A stretch of 64,000 nucleotides of DNA from Episyrphus balteatus (GCF_945859705.1 NC_079137.1:40213054-40277053); one strand, 5' to 3'; counted from the first letter of the stretch, positions 36,043-48,560 are shown. Notes: generated from the sequence alone by a model not told the origin. Numbers and translations: made by a program.

Positions 36043-37059
36043 AATAAAACTGATCACTAAATACGAAGAAATAACACGACTCACTGACTGGCGATTTTCA
36101 ACTTCAACTTCGACGTCGACGACGAGATGACCTTACAAATCACGCTGCAGTTCAAGATCATCATATCTCCTTGACAACTCCCGAACTCTCTGAAGTCGCG
36201 TCTATAAAATAAAAGTCAGTGCAAAACCAAAACCAAAATACAAAAAAGCACAACACCCAACTTCTCCTAGCCATGCTGCTGCCATGCTGATCACTATCAC
36301 CTTTTTCGTGCTGGAATCACCCATAGTGGTTATATGGTGTATGTCTGTCCAAGACAGTCTATAGAGCTCTTCATTGGATCTTGGGCTTGGTATAAGTTTC
36401 TTAGCCAGCATGATTGTTCAAATTGCCAAGGCAATCGAATAATTGTAATGCATGACATTTGGATCATCATCGATCATCGGTTTTTGTTGAGGGTTTTTGC
36501 ATTGGAGAAGGGTCCTGCTGCTGTCCTCCTGCAATCATATCCAAGACACATTGCATGCGCGCGGTATGATGGTCTCGTGGTTCTGGGCAGTTTTTATTTT
36601 ATTGTTAGTTCGTCCCAGGATATTCATGGTATCGATCATCAGTAGCAAACTGCATGGCTAAATGCTGCTGGGATAGGAGATCTTTGATGTGAACTGCGCG
36701 CAAACCTAATGAGACTATCCAAGTTGCAGTATCCTATCCACTGTAACCATCAATATGATGGTTTTTATACGAATATATTTTTTTGGTGGAGTTGGTGTTT
36801 TTTTGTTGTGGTTCGTCACAAAAGAATTGAAAAGTAACTTTTTCGAACTTTAAGGCTCTAGTTGCTTCGATACGATCTGATTGAAGACCGTTCTCGACTT
36901 AATGCCTTTAAATATGAAACTAAGAGTTTGAAAGAATTATTTTGCCGAAGACAAACCAGATTGCAAATAAAATAGATTTGAAAATTTTATTACCTAAATG
37001 CAGAGGCATGTTGATTATGAACTCATACCTATCTTAATTAAATATCGAAAGATATTGGC

Positions 37060-37400
37060 TTCGGAATGTAAAAAAACATTTGTTTTGAAATATCTCAAGA
37101 ACCAAGGAACTTTTAGCTTCCAGTATGAATAGAACTTAAGGACACCTTTCTTTTGATATCTAATTCGATGGTTTTGGAGAAAATTTTTTAAATTGTATTT
37201 TTTTTTCGACAAGAGGTACCCCTTGGACTTTTTTTTCGAAAATTAAAAAAAAAAAAAATTAGTTTTGTTGGAAATAATTTAGGAACCTGATGTTCAACAA
37301 ACTTTTAGTTTTCAATTATGAAAAGCGCTTAAAAAGACCTTTCCTTTCATGACTCACTCGATGAATTTGGATCAAATTTTTAAAAACTCATTCAAATACA
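37060..37400 (-). repeat. Diverged inverted relative of R4
   Basis: Read on the minus strand it shares CCAAGGGGTACCTCTTG, TTGATATC/GACATC-type junctions, 'TCATAATTGAAAAC.AAAAGTTTG' and 'TCC.AAA.TCAT.GA' phrases with the tandem units at 23740-24490. The similarity is patchy, so boundaries are approximate. Confidence 0.5.
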
Positions 37401-37436
37401 TCGAGTTTTTTACAGTGTTTTTACATGTAAAAAACT

Positions 37437-38296
37437 CACTGATTAAAAAATGGTAAAAAATTAAATTTCAAACAAAAAATTGAATGATTGCATTCTTTAA
37501 TGTTTTTTTTTTTTCAACTATTTGGAGAAAAAGAAAAACACTACAATTTTTGAAATCATTTAAATTCACAAGAAATGCTTGATTTTGTTTGCTTTTTAAC
37601 GTAAAACAAATGTGAATTATTTTCCTTGACCTTTCAAATGCTTATGGACTTGCATAAAATTTAAATGTTGGGCAATTTGGGTTTATTTAGTGGGCAAATT
37701 TAATAACCTTAAAGCTAATTTTGAATGGTTTGCGATTATTATTTCAGCATTATTTACCATTTTGGTCTAACAATACATCACCTTTTAAAATTTGTGAACT
37801 TTTTTGTTTAAAATTATGCCAATCTTCATTGCCCTCTCCTGACACATTTCTTAGAAGAAAGTTAAAGTTATTTGTCAGAATTTCGCTGTAGAAAAATGGA
37901 TACTAATGATATGAAGAAAGATCATAATCGGTGTTTTGTAAGGTTTGCAACAAATAATGTATTGGGTTTGAGAACAAAATCCATCTCTTCAAAGTTTGTT
38001 GTTTACGGAACTAGCATTTTATAGCCTCTGTTTTTACTAGAGCCCAAATGGGATAATTTCACAAATAAACATATTTCGAATGTCAAATCGTAAAGGATAT
38101 TTCTTCCAAATGACATCATTTGCGAAATTATCTCAATTGTCTCAATGCCGCAAAATTAATGACAACCTATCAAAATGAATGCGTTTTTTACCGTTTATAC
38201 CATTTTTTACATTGTTTACACATTATTTACAATTTTTTACGGATTTTTACACAAAAACGTGAAAAAACAGTTTTTACACGAAATCGCCCATCAGTG
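37437..38296. mobile_element. Possible element with CACTGAT ends and GTAAAAA subterminal motifs
   Basis: CACTGAT at 37437 and ATCAGTG ending 38296 are inverted; inside the right end GTGTAAAAA/TTTTTACAC motifs recur about six times, and TGGTAAAAAA lies just inside the left end. The terminal match is short, so this is a tentative call. Confidence 0.35.
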
Positions 38297-39880
38297 CCTA
38301 AATGCATGGATATAACCTTCAATGGGAATTCGTATCTGCCTCCGAATAATAGAAAAACAATCAATATATTTTTTTTATTTCCTTCTATTAAAAATAATAA
38401 TCCATCACTATAAAGATTAATGAAAAAGTTTTTCCATTTATTTAGGTTAGTTTTATTGACAGAAGCTTTTCTTCAATGTGTGTTTCTAAAAGATTCGTGT
38501 CCCCTTTTAAAAATCCCATACTTATCACTTCTACCTTTTTACCCTGCATTTTAAACCTTAAACTGCACATCCTAGCTGAATATGAAAAGAAAAAAAAAAG
38601 AAAAGAACACTTAACTAGTTCAGTGACAAACGGATGTGTGTTCCAAAAAATATACATCTTATCCAACAAAAGTCTCTTGACTGCATGGTAATCTACATGC
38701 AAATCTTCTCAACCCCATTTATCTTTTAGCCCAATTTCTTCTTCGACAAAATGCACTCCCTGTTTTTTTTTTCACCATGAGTGTATAAGTATAAAATATG
38801 TAGGTATTTGTATATATGAATGAATTTTACAACCCAATTTCCAACGCCTTGCATTTAATGTTCACCAAACGAGTTACCCATTCATTATAGACCCGACAAC
38901 TTGCATTATCCCTCTGCACTCTTTAGCGAAGCTAATTCAAGCTAAAAGTCCTTTTCATATGCAAAAAAAAATTGAAGAAGAAAAAATTTGTCGTTACGGA
39001 AAAATGCAACAGTAGCTTCTGCACTAAAGAGGATGTATATATGTATAGGAAAAGAAAAAGAAGAAGTAGAAAAAAATACGACCACCCTTTTCGACCCAAC
39101 ACAACACATCCTTTTGTTTGTCTCAAAAGAGTCACCACATAATATCCACTATGCTCTTAGTCTACACTTATTCTTCTTCTTGTGGGACAACCACACATAG
39201 ATAGTTCCTTCTTACCATATTACATTCAAAGTAGCTAAAGAATAGAAGTCAAAAACATATCAATGAGTCGTATGAGCTTGCTCAAATGGTTTAAAAGTTA
39301 TATTATTTTAGTGTTCAAGAACGAAAATAATATTAATAAATCAGTCCGATTTTTCAAATAAAACTCGATGTTATTCTTTTAATAAATTATGGTTATTTAA
39401 AATTATGAAGTAATTTTATTTCGAATTCAATTGATCAAAGGGACAACAAATAAGACCTCAAAACAAATAGGAACAAAATGTTACGTATACACCTCAGTGA
39501 CCCGTTGTAATTTATTTTACATTTTTCTTTTGGAAAAAAAATATATGAACGTGACTTTTTATTGTCACACCTGGACAGAACAGTAGTTGGAATACTTTTA
39601 AAAACGATGAAACAAAATAATATACTTTGTGTAAATGTATTAAGATACTTAACTTAGTGAATAGAATAGTTAAATAAATAAGAGCGACAAAATACAAAAA
39701 TTTGCCCAAACTTTCCAAACACTAAGCTTTTATACATCAGAAAAAAAAAATGCATTTTTAAAATTGTAATTTTGTTCGAAAAATATTTTTTGTGTTTTTT
39801 GAAAACGCCAAAAATATTGTTTTTTTATATTTGATAATTACTACAATACCAATAGTCTATTGAATAGACCCTTTTGAATG
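38297..39880. other. AT-rich DNA, nothing firm
   Basis: Several short overlapping frames on both strands around 38442-39200 with low-complexity products. The phrase TTACGTATACACCTCAGTGACC near 39482 echoes 7152-7172. No gene supported. Confidence 0.4.
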
Positions 39881-40522
39881 GAACAAATTCGTTCAAGAGT
39901 TTTTATTGCTGATTATGATTCCTTGGCATTAAAGAATACACCAGCCAAAAGTGCTATTAAATCCATCGGTGCATTTCTGAGAAAACGGCAACACTGGTCG
40001 GTTTTCTGTTTTTTTGATTTAACTCATAAGCCAAGCCTAACTTTGAAATGGTTCAAGGACACTTATCATGGTAAATTAAATTTAATTAAATTTTAAGTTA
40101 AGATGGTTAAAAAATTTTTAAAATTATTTTTGACTAATATTCTAACCTAAAATCAAAGAAAAAAAAAAAGTTAAAAAATTGACGATTTTATGTTTTTTTT
40201 TCTAAATCAAGGATATTTTGTGTATGAAGCCGGTAAGTCTAAACTTTGTACTAATAAAATAAAGTAGAGGTCAAATCCTTTCATAAGATGCAATTTTTAT
40301 TTTTTGTTTTGTCAAGAAACGAATTACATTAAAACCAAGTTTTTAAAACTCGATAAAATCGTATTAATTTTTAACTTTTAGACTTTTAAAGTAAACAGAC
40401 TTCGAGGGATTGATTTAATATAAACCGACAAACAAAAAAATGTATTTGCATCCTTATGGCCTTGTGTGCATTTTTATAAATACGGATCGAATAGATGGAC
40501 GGAGATCCATTAGCTTTGGTCT

Positions 40523-41559
40523 CATAGAGGAAGGAATACCTAGAGAGCCGACTCGTACCCCCCTTGCCTAAAACACCCGCAAATTTAATTTCAGATAATT
40601 GCTATACATCTCTCTTATTTTTCTCTTGTTTTCCTATCTGTGAATACGTGTGAAAGGTATAATGCGTTTAATACCTTCCTTTCACCAGTAGATCTCCTCA
40701 CAAACTTTGAATTTAAACATGATTTTGGTTTGTACATGAACTTGAATAGCTCAAATAGCTCACTCCAGACACCCACCTTTCAATAAATATGTACAGAAAT
40801 AAAAAAAAAGGTTCGTGTTTTGAAATTATTATATTATTTTTTTATGAATTAATTCCTCTACTGAGCACTTAAATTGTTTTTAATTGTTTTGAGCACAACT
40901 CCACAGTTGAATGTGTTGGTGCCATTTAAAATGCACGGGAAAACTACCACATATAAGCACTGTGGAGTTTTAGGAGCGGGTCATAATTCTGCTTGTCAAA
41001 ATTCTGTACGACAAAATTCTGTGGGGTCAAAATACTGTAATACCATAATTCTGTACGTCATTATACTGTAAATACAAAATTCTGTACGTCAAAATACTGT
41101 ATGAACAAAATACTGACATGCAAAATTCTGTTTTGTAAAATTCTGTACGGCAAAATACTGTATATCAAAATTCTGTAAAAATGCTGTAAAAAAATATCGT
41201 TTTGATAATGTAAAAAAGTGCGAGCGCACTTTTTTACATTATCATAACGATATTTTTTTACAGCATTTTTACAGAATTTTGATTTACAGAATTTTGATGT
41301 ACAGAATTCTGAAATACAGTATTTTGACCAACCAGAATTTTGCTATACAGAATTTTGACTTTCAGAATTTTGTTCCTACAGCATTTTGCACATACAGAAT
41401 TTTGACATACAGTATTTTGGCATACAGTATTTTGAATACAGAATTTTTCAACACACAGAATTTCGACCCCAACCCTGGAGTTTTTCCTCTCATTGCAGCT
41501 TGTAGGGTGGAAGAGAAAAACCAACCGATGTCGCGTCTCTAGGTATTCCTTCCTCTATG
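40523..41559. mobile_element. hAT-like MITE with 8-bp TTTGGTCT duplication
   Basis: Ends CATAGAGGAAGGAATACC and GGTATTCCTTCCTCTATG are perfectly inverted (the match runs about 24 bases). TTTGGTCT flanks it exactly at 40515-40522 and 41560-41567. Removing the nested foldback and its duplicated 9 bases leaves about 520 bases. An 8-bp duplication supports the hAT superfamily, although the CATAG start is less typical than CAG. No transposase frame. Confidence 0.82.
40972..41475. mobile_element. Foldback element FB-1, tandem 15-bp arms, 9-bp duplication
   Basis: About 250-base arms mirror each other around 41223/41224 (the innermost stem AAAAAAGTGCG...CGCACTTTTTT). Each arm is a run of about 14 degenerate units of CAAAATTCTGTACGT, 15 to 16 bases each. 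The ends are AGGAGCGGGTCATAATTCTG and, inverted, GGGTTGGGGTCGAAATTCTG. TGGAGTTTT flanks it exactly (40963-40971 and 41476-41484). Tandem-repeat arms plus a 9-bp duplication are the hallmark of Drosophila FB elements. The frames at 41258-41542 come from the subrepeats and are not genes. Confidence 0.9.
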
Positions 41560-41600
41560 TTTGGTCTATTGCATAGAAGGACATTTAATACAAAACTCTT

Positions 41601-42296
41601 TTACTGTTTTCAATGGCCTGAAAAAACGATTCTTGTAAAATCAACGACAAACGAAAAGTTTCTCTTGAAAAACGAAAAAAATACTCAAATGAGTTTCAAA
41701 CAAAATAGAACAGGCAAATTAGTAAATCAAATTGCATTTTCCACTGAACAAATTTTTTTCATGGAACGTGTTTGGGTGTATGTCTCCGGTCTATTAAATA
41801 GACTACAAATCGATTTCATTTGTTTTTATTGTTTATAGCTTAGTATTTGTTTTTTTTTTTGTATGGTTCCAAATATTTTTAACTTTGTTTAATGCATCTT
41901 CAAGTATATTTTTTTTTTGAAAAAGAAATTTTATGTTTAATGTTTTTTTTATTTCGATTTTATCTGATTCTTGTACTAATTATTATTGGCACCCTTCATG
42001 CAATAAAGCATTTCACAAAATCTTCTATGCCCATTAAAAAAAATCATGTTATTTTTTCATACTTTGTATCAATTCTCCACAATTCTGGATTTTTATTCAG
42101 GTTTATTTAATTCTCAATTCCTTTTAATCAGTAAAAAATTAAAGCTGTTATATGTTCTTGAAAAAAGTACTAAAAATATAGTGTTCCTGCTAAGGACGCT
42201 GATTTTGGTAACCGTCCGTTTTTTATTATTTTTTGAGTTTTTCGATGAAGATGTATTTTTTTTAGTTTAACAATAGGTAAATTAAATATTTTTAAT
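41601..42296. other. AT-rich DNA, nothing recognised
   Basis: Three low-complexity plus-strand frames (41557-41838, 41892-42110 and 42046-42270) without recognised products. No repeat boundary seen. Confidence 0.4.
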
Positions 42297-43295
42297 ATGG
42301 CAGCCACCACACAAAAAGTTACGCCGTTTTCTCCAATTCCACTCTCGCACTTTCGCAGTGCGGCAAAAATTTCAATTCGAAATTAAAAATAAACTAGGTA
42401 TTAAAGATACAAAAATCTTCTATAGCTTATTTGAAAGATATTAACCAAAAGTTAAATACATTTGAAGGATTTTAAAAAATTCCATCTTTTAAAGGTAAAT
42501 AGGGGTAAAACAAAATTTCAAAAAATTGGCTATTTTCTAAACGCGACAATGCATAGAGTTGAATTTTTTTTAATCAATAGAAAAATTTATTTGCAAGACT
42601 GACAATGGTATTCAAAAAAATTCTAAAAAATTTCAACACCAAGCTATTAATGGTTTTCTAAAACTAAAACATGAGGTAGACCTTTGACAAAATAGTGATT
42701 ATAGTTATGGGAATTTTTTTTTTGACAATTTGAAAACCGTCATTCAAAAGATAATAAAAAAAAAGTTAGGTGTCTCATACGGATTTTTTTTTAAGTCCCT
42801 TTGTTTCAAAATATGAATTTTTGAAAAACACCTACTTATTTTGGGGTATTTTTGGGTGAGTTTTTATATTTTTAAATTTTTTGTAGCATTCAAAAAATCT
42901 CAAGCTTATAGAACATGTAGTCTATGACTGTGCACATACATGTGCAAAAAATTGGTATTTTAAAATGGTTTTTGACCGAATAACGGGAAAAAAAAGTTTT
43001 TTTGTCCCAAGTTTTTTGACCTTTTTTAACCGTTTTTTTATTTTTATCTTTTTTTTTCAACAGATAAATAAATGAAATTTATATTGTAGATAGATAATAG
43101 ACAGGATTATATCTGTGTAAAATTTCAATTAGTTTTGTAGTCACAATTTTGAGATAACGGTAAAATAAAGTTTATGATTGTTTGAAATAAATAAACGCTT
43201 CAATTGACTCATTTTAAAAGCACCCAACCTGTTTTCTTACTACGTTATCACGTAAAATCATCGTCCGTAAACCGACTTTACAAACAACCTCTTTT
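42297..43295 (-). repeat. R2 dispersed repeat, copy 3, internally deleted
   Basis: On the minus strand it runs from AGAGGTTGTTTGTAAAG to GGTGGCTGCCAT, the same two ends as copy 1. About 560 bases present in copies 1 and 4 (copy 1 about 11670-12230) are missing: the sequence goes from CAAACAATCATAA straight to the 'ACCGTTATCTCAAAATTGTG' region. Its TTCAAACAATCATAA junction is an empty site for the palindrome at 9771-11652. Confidence 0.75.
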
Positions 43296-43683
43296 TTATT
43301 TTGACTTGGTTTTGAATTTCAATTCAGCTCGAAGTCAAAAGAATTGAATGCAAACTATTTACAAGGAAATTCTAATAAACGTTTCATTTCTCAGAATAAA
43401 TGCAAGCAAACCCTTCTACATTTGAGTCAAATTGATAACTATTTTCCAATAAAAGAAACAAAATATACTTACGGACCACTTACATGTCCTTTAGTATAAG
43501 AAGTCTATATGGAAACAATATCTAATGTCTATGGAAAGAATGCTTTTATAGTTCTTCGTGGGTGCTAATGAAAATCGTGCATACAAAAAGGATGTGCAAC
43601 CAAACAGAAACAACAATCCATCTAATCTTGCCGTTTGCCAGAGACCAATTTAAAATTGAAAGAAGGATAATAAAAAGCCAGAA

Positions 43684-43710
43684 GCAGCAGCAGCAGCAAC
43701 AGCAGCCAGC
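43684..43710 (+). repeat. (CAG)n microsatellite
   Basis: Imperfect CAG run with one CAA unit, in a unique island. On the minus strand it gives a meaningless poly-cysteine frame. Confidence 0.85.
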
Positions 43711-44580
43711 CAGGATTAAAAAGGAGGCAGGGCAATGACAATGCATTCGTATATAGTTTTTTTTTTCTGTTTTCTATTCTATTGCATCCATCTACTATAC
43801 ACAGCTAGGAGGCAATTTAAGTTCCCTTACACCAGCACTTGGGTGATGCAAGCGACACATTATAAGGATTTAGAAGATGCAAAAAGGATGTACTAGATGG
43901 TATACGATGCTATAAGAAAAGTTGCTATATTGCCGATAAAAAAAAATGCAAAAAAGGATCTCCAAAGAAAAGAAACTTCCTTAAGCCTTATTCTGATGAT
44001 TATTCTATGTAAGGCATAGGGATAACAGATGAGAGGGTTGGGGTATTTTGTTTGTGTGAAGAGGGAAACGATTTATGGATCCTGCAGGAAGGATACTTTT
44101 GTTCGACAAAAGCCGCCCGTTTAATTGCATTTGCGATTATATTTCATGGGGATTAAACGTTGGGTGGTTTGGTTAAAAAGAGGGGGAGGCTACGACCGAC
44201 ACAAGAACGACACGACAAATGGGCTTGCAATTTGGGATGTGCAATGAAATAGAAAGAAGACTTTTTTCCCTCTTTATTATATGGTTTGAGCTGAAAACTG
44301 GTTGAAAAACTGGGTCAGTAGCTGCAAGGACATTCATAAAGCCAGAGCCCAACAGCAGCATGATGGTTAAAACTGAATTCTAATTGAAAATCAGCAGGAT
44401 GCCGTTGCTGGAACTTATACTTATACATATTGCTCCATCACACTTCACTTTTAAAGGAAAAGTATTTATAAAGGAAAAGCTATATGCATTCCGCAGGAAA
44501 GAGTGTTACTAGGTCCATAAAAGTGATGCTATACAACACGACCAAAAAGTTGGAGTACCAATAGTTTTGTATGGCGGTTC

Positions 44581-44635
44581 CCGCCGCCGCTGCTGATGAT
44601 GATGATATGACGACGAATGACGACGACGACGATAA
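44581..44635 (+). repeat. GCC/GAT/GAC triplet microsatellite cluster
   Basis: Consecutive CCG, GAT and GAC runs in a compound triplet tract. Confidence 0.8.
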
Positions 44636-45510
44636 AACTGGCAAAAGCATAGCAAACTACACTATTCTTCGACTGTGTGCGTGTGTTTAATTTAAGCCAG
44701 ATGAAGTGAAACGAAATTGGAACAGTGCGCTATTTTAGTGGTCGGTGGTAGAGAGCTATTATAATGGAACTTCCAGCTTTAAAGGATAAAATTTTAATTT
44801 AAACTATTGTTTTTTGTTTTTTGGGTAGGTAAACACAATTGGTGTGTGTGGCTATGGCTAGAGAGAGGATTTAACAAAGTTCTGGTGAATAAGTGGTAGG
44901 TAGTGTACATACCTCTATAATAAAGATGCATTTCATTGGGAATTTAATTAATTATACGAAGTGCGCAAAAGAGAGAATTCTAATCTATTTAAGCTTTGAT
45001 TGTTTTGTAAGTATTCTCAGTGCAGTAGGTAAAATAGGAAGGTATGTTGGTATTTTGAAATTAATGTTTTAAGGGCATACCTAGTCTGAATATAGGTCGA
45101 ATTTATAATATTTCAATTGGGAGGATTTATCTTTTGATTAAAAAAAAAAAAAACGAACAATGCTGTAGATATTTTGTATACCTACTTTTCGGCTCTTTTT
45201 TTTAGAGCAGGAATTTTTTGAATCTGCTTAAAATTCTTTATATACATTTCAATTAATGTTTGTTTTACTTTATTATTTTTAACCCTTTGACTGCCAACTT
45301 CTTAGTGCTCTAATATTTCACATAAGGTGTCACCCAAAAATAATAGCCATGGCAGTTTTAATCTTATTAAATAGAAGGATTTGTTTTTAAGATTTTTTTT
45401 ATTATTTTAAACGCAAAATAAAAACAAAATTAATAAAAATGTAAAAATGTTTTTATTTTACGAATAAAATAAAATAATGATAAATTTATTTTCTTAAAAA
45501 TGAATACATG

Positions 45511-46536
45511 CTCAAGTAGCACAAAAGTCTAAGATACACCAAAATATTTGGTGTATTTTTTGCACTTTCGTGATATGCATTTTGAATATAAAAAATACAC
45601 CATTTTCTCGTATAAAATAAACTCCGGTGGTTAAAAAAATATACCGATTTTGGTGTATAAATGGCACTAGTGGTATATTAAATGATCTGTTTTTGGTGAA
45701 AATTATCCCTTTGAAATTGAAAAATACACAATAAATCTATGGATAAAATACACCATTTAAATTATTCTGATTTAAAATTTGAACCAAAGTTTATTTTTTG
45801 TCTCAAACAGTTTGATGAATTCTAATTCACACCATTTCTTATGAAATAAATGAAAATGAATTTTTATTCACTTTCATAATATTGCCATAAGAAACCAATG
45901 GTTAAATATGATTTTGTTTGCCAAATTTTAAAACGAAACACATTCTATCAACTAATTTTAGATGCTACCCCCTCTAAAAATCGAGCGCCTCAAAAATGTC
46001 AGTGAATTAATGATTTTTTTTTCGATTTTAAGAATCCATTTTTCAAAAATTATAATTTTTGTGTTGTTTTACATTTTTTTAAGAAAAGTTATTTTATAAT
46101 GAATCGAAAAAACTAAGAATGCGGGACTATTAGGTCGATAAATATACTATTTTAATAAAATAATTAATCGCTGTCTTCTATTTTTAAATGGCGTCCATTG
46201 AAAAATATGGCGTCTCCCACATATGCATTTTGGTGAATTTTATGTCCACAGGGTGTGCTTCCTACACCAAACAGAGTGTACAAAATAAACCGTTTTGGTT
46301 GATTTCAGAATCAAATAATTTTATGCACCATTAATGGTATATTATAAAAACAACTGAATATCGGTGTATTTTTCGCACGGAATCTTAAAAAAATGTTGAA
46401 ATTTTGTACAGAAAAGACAGTGGTATAATTTTTATACCACTAATTTTAAGAAATACACCATATTTTTTCAATTTTCTCAATTTTACACCAAAATTAATGA
46501 ATTTACACCAATTTATACACAAGTGTGCTACTTGAG
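45511..46536. mobile_element. 1.03-kb element with CTCAAGTAGCAC ends
   Basis: CTCAAGTAGCAC (45511-45522) is mirrored by GTGCTACTTGAG (46525-46536). The motif TACACCA(A/T)TTT or its complement AAATGGTGTA recurs more than ten times, densest in the outer 250 bases on each side, as expected of transposase-binding sites. The central 300 bases lack the motif. No clear target duplication and no transposase. Confidence 0.68.
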
Positions 46537-46870
46537 TGCATCAAAAAATTTAAAAGTTACATTTTTTAATAATTGTTTTGAATTTAAGAAATCTCAAAAA
46601 ATACAAAAAAATTATATAACCGCTAAAAAAAAACGGTAAAAAATGTACCTATTATTCAAAAACTTAACTTTTTTTAAATGGAAATAGGTATTCCTTTTTT
46701 GTTATAAAAAGTGCTTGATAATTTTAAGAAAAATAAATGGTCTTTCAATTTGAAAAATCGTGGAGCCGAAAATAGTCACTTTCAGAAAAGGTTCAAAAAA
46801 TGCATAAAATTTGTTTTTGTATGAGATTTTTGATTTTTTTTTTTTAATTATCAGATAAGTTTTAATTTTT

Positions 46871-47850
46871 TTACTTGCGATATAGGTAGGTACTATAGGG
46901 CAAGTTTAAGATACGAAAAAAAATCGAACTCGAGATAACAATTTTAAATGACATTAGGATGATGGAGAATGCCAAAAAGGTGGGTCCGGCAAATCTGTCT
47001 TTCTGTCCGTCTGTATGTACCTCGAGCTAGAGCCTTAACTACTAGAGCAATTCTCTTCAAACTTGGTAGTTAACAGTCTTGCGTGATTCGCTAGAGGGGA
47101 AATTGAAATTTTTTTTAGGACCAAAACTAACGGTATCTGTCATATAACGGAAATAGAAAAGCTAATTTTTTTCGGAAATGGCTCTAACGATTTTGTTTAA
47201 AATTTTTGTGTATTACATATGAGAGCCAACTTTTGAAATAAAAAAAATATTTTTTGTACCGTTATTAATGGTACCTGCCATAGAATGGTTTTTTTGGTTT
47301 CTAAATATCTCGTACAAAACTAACCCGATTTAAACCAAAATTTTTACACAAAAGCGTTTAAGTAAAGGTAATATTAAAATTTTAGAAAATTAAAAAAAAA
47401 TACATTTTTGGATTTTTAAAAAATATTTCAAGATTTTTTTTTTGAAAAATTAATTTTATTTAAACGGGTTTGTGAAAAATTTTGAAATTACGTTTTCATG
47501 TGTAAATTAATTATTTCTTCAAAATGGCATACCAACTTTTTTTTTTTTAATGTTAGAAAATTTTTATATACATATAAAAAATTATTTTTTTAAAAAACGG
47601 CTCTAACGATTTTCAAAATTTTTTTTCTAAAAATACATTTTTATACAAGAAATAAAATGGCATACTTGGTTTTTCGTAAAACGGTGTTTAATTAATTATA
47701 AAAACAGATTTTATTTTTTATTTAAGTACTTTTTAATTTCTTGAAAATATCAAATTTTAAATTTTCCCTAATTTTCTTGAATTAAAAGCTTTAACATTAG
47801 AGTTACTTTAAGCATAAGAGCAAGTACGTGCTACCCCAGTCGTGCATTTC
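46871..47850 (+). repeat. R1 dispersed repeat, near-full copy
   Basis: Collinear with 30591-31555 from TTACTTGCGATATAGGTAGG through GGGTCCGGCA, the GTCCGTCTGTATGTACCTCG segment, the ACCGTTATTAATGGTACCTG block and the closing AAGAGCAAGTACGTGC-ACCCCAGTCGTGCATTT. Differences are scattered substitutions and small indels. Non-coding. Confidence 0.75.
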
Positions 47851-48054
47851 ATTTTTTAATACATTTTTGGTTTTCATAATCATTACAATACATAAAACGA
47901 AAAATGTAAGCAAAATGGTTGTTTCTGTTCATATCAATGCTGGATTTAATTTGTAAAATGCTTTAATTTTGAAAAAGTCTTAATTTAAAAGATCTAAATT
48001 TTGAAAAATCGGAAATCAAAATTTTGAATGTGCGAGTTGAAACGTTTGAAGAAA

Positions 48055-48560
48055 CCTGTTTTTATAATTAATTAAACACAATCTTAAATGATCTAGTATT
48101 CCATTTGAGTTCTTGTATAAAAAAGAATTAAAAAAAAAAAAAATTCGAAAATCGTTAGAGCTGTTTTTTTTTTAATAATTTTGTGTATAGGTAAGATTTT
48201 CTAACATTTTTCAAAAAAAATTTTGGTAGTTATGCCATTTTTATAACAATATTGTTCAACACATAAAAACAAAGTTTTGTTAAAAATCATCAACAAGTTT
48301 TGAAAAAATTAGTTTTTCAAAAAAAAAAAAAAAAAAAATTGGGACACTTTTTTAAAAATCCGAAAATGTGTTTTTTGATAATTCTGTAGATTTTTAATAT
48401 GTATACCTAAAGTTTTTTTAAAGATTCTGAATAAAAATTTTGGTCGAAATTGGCTATGTCGTTCTGGAGAAATTCATAAATAAAAAAAATGTTCTATGGC
48501 AGGTACCGGTTATAACGACACAAACAAAATTTTTTTTACTTCAAAAGTTGGATTTTCGCA
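48055..48560 (-). repeat. R1 dispersed repeat, inverted partial copy
   Basis: The reverse complement shows GGTACCTGCCATAGAAC, 'GAATTTCTCCAGAACGACATAGCCAATTTC..CCAAAATTTTTATTC', 'CGAAAATGTG', ATGGCATAACTACC and AACAGCTCTAACGATTTT in R1 order. With the plus-strand copy ending 47850 it forms a roughly 1.7-kb inverted pair with about 200 bases between. Confidence 0.55.

Larger units (their letters stand above)
35220..36999. other. Unique island with triplet microsatellites
   Basis: About 35800-36760 is repeat-poor and less AT-rich. It contains (TGT)n at about 35852-35876, (AAC)n at about 36025-36042 and CTTCAACTTCAACTTCGACG near 36098. Overlapping frames on both strands at 36202-36645 have no recognised product. 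It is a reasonable place to look for regulatory sequence of a flanking gene. Confidence 0.4.
39881..41600 (+). repeat. R3 dispersed repeat, copy B, with nested insertions
   Basis: It matches R3 copy A up to the TTTGGTCT at 40515-40522 and resumes at 41568 with ATTGCATAGA. The 1037-bp segment between is a hAT-like element that itself contains a foldback element. The far right boundary of R3 is approximate. Confidence 0.6.
43296..45510. other. Unique island with CAG and GAC/GAT microsatellites
   Basis: Repeat-poor between about 43500 and 44900, with (CAG)n at 43684-43710 and a GCC/GAT/GAC triplet block at about 44581-44635. Minus-strand frames at 43546-43746 and 44173-44361 have no recognised product; the first is a poly-cysteine translation of the CAG run. 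Confidence 0.4.

Noticed and set aside
40978..41470. CRISPR-like regular short repeats
   Set aside because: Units are contiguous and degenerate, with no unique spacers; they form the mirrored arms of a eukaryotic foldback element.
41258..41542. 87-88-codon frames rich in QNS/QNF repeats
   Set aside because: Direct translation of the 15-bp subrepeats of FB-1, open on both strands.
40963..41567. Treating 40523-41559 as one long palindromic element
   Set aside because: Two independent, exact target duplications of different length (8 and 9 bp) show two separate insertions.
43546..43746. Cysteine-rich small peptide on the minus strand
   Set aside because: The cysteines come from a (CAG)n microsatellite; no signal peptide pattern or disulfide spacing worth considering.
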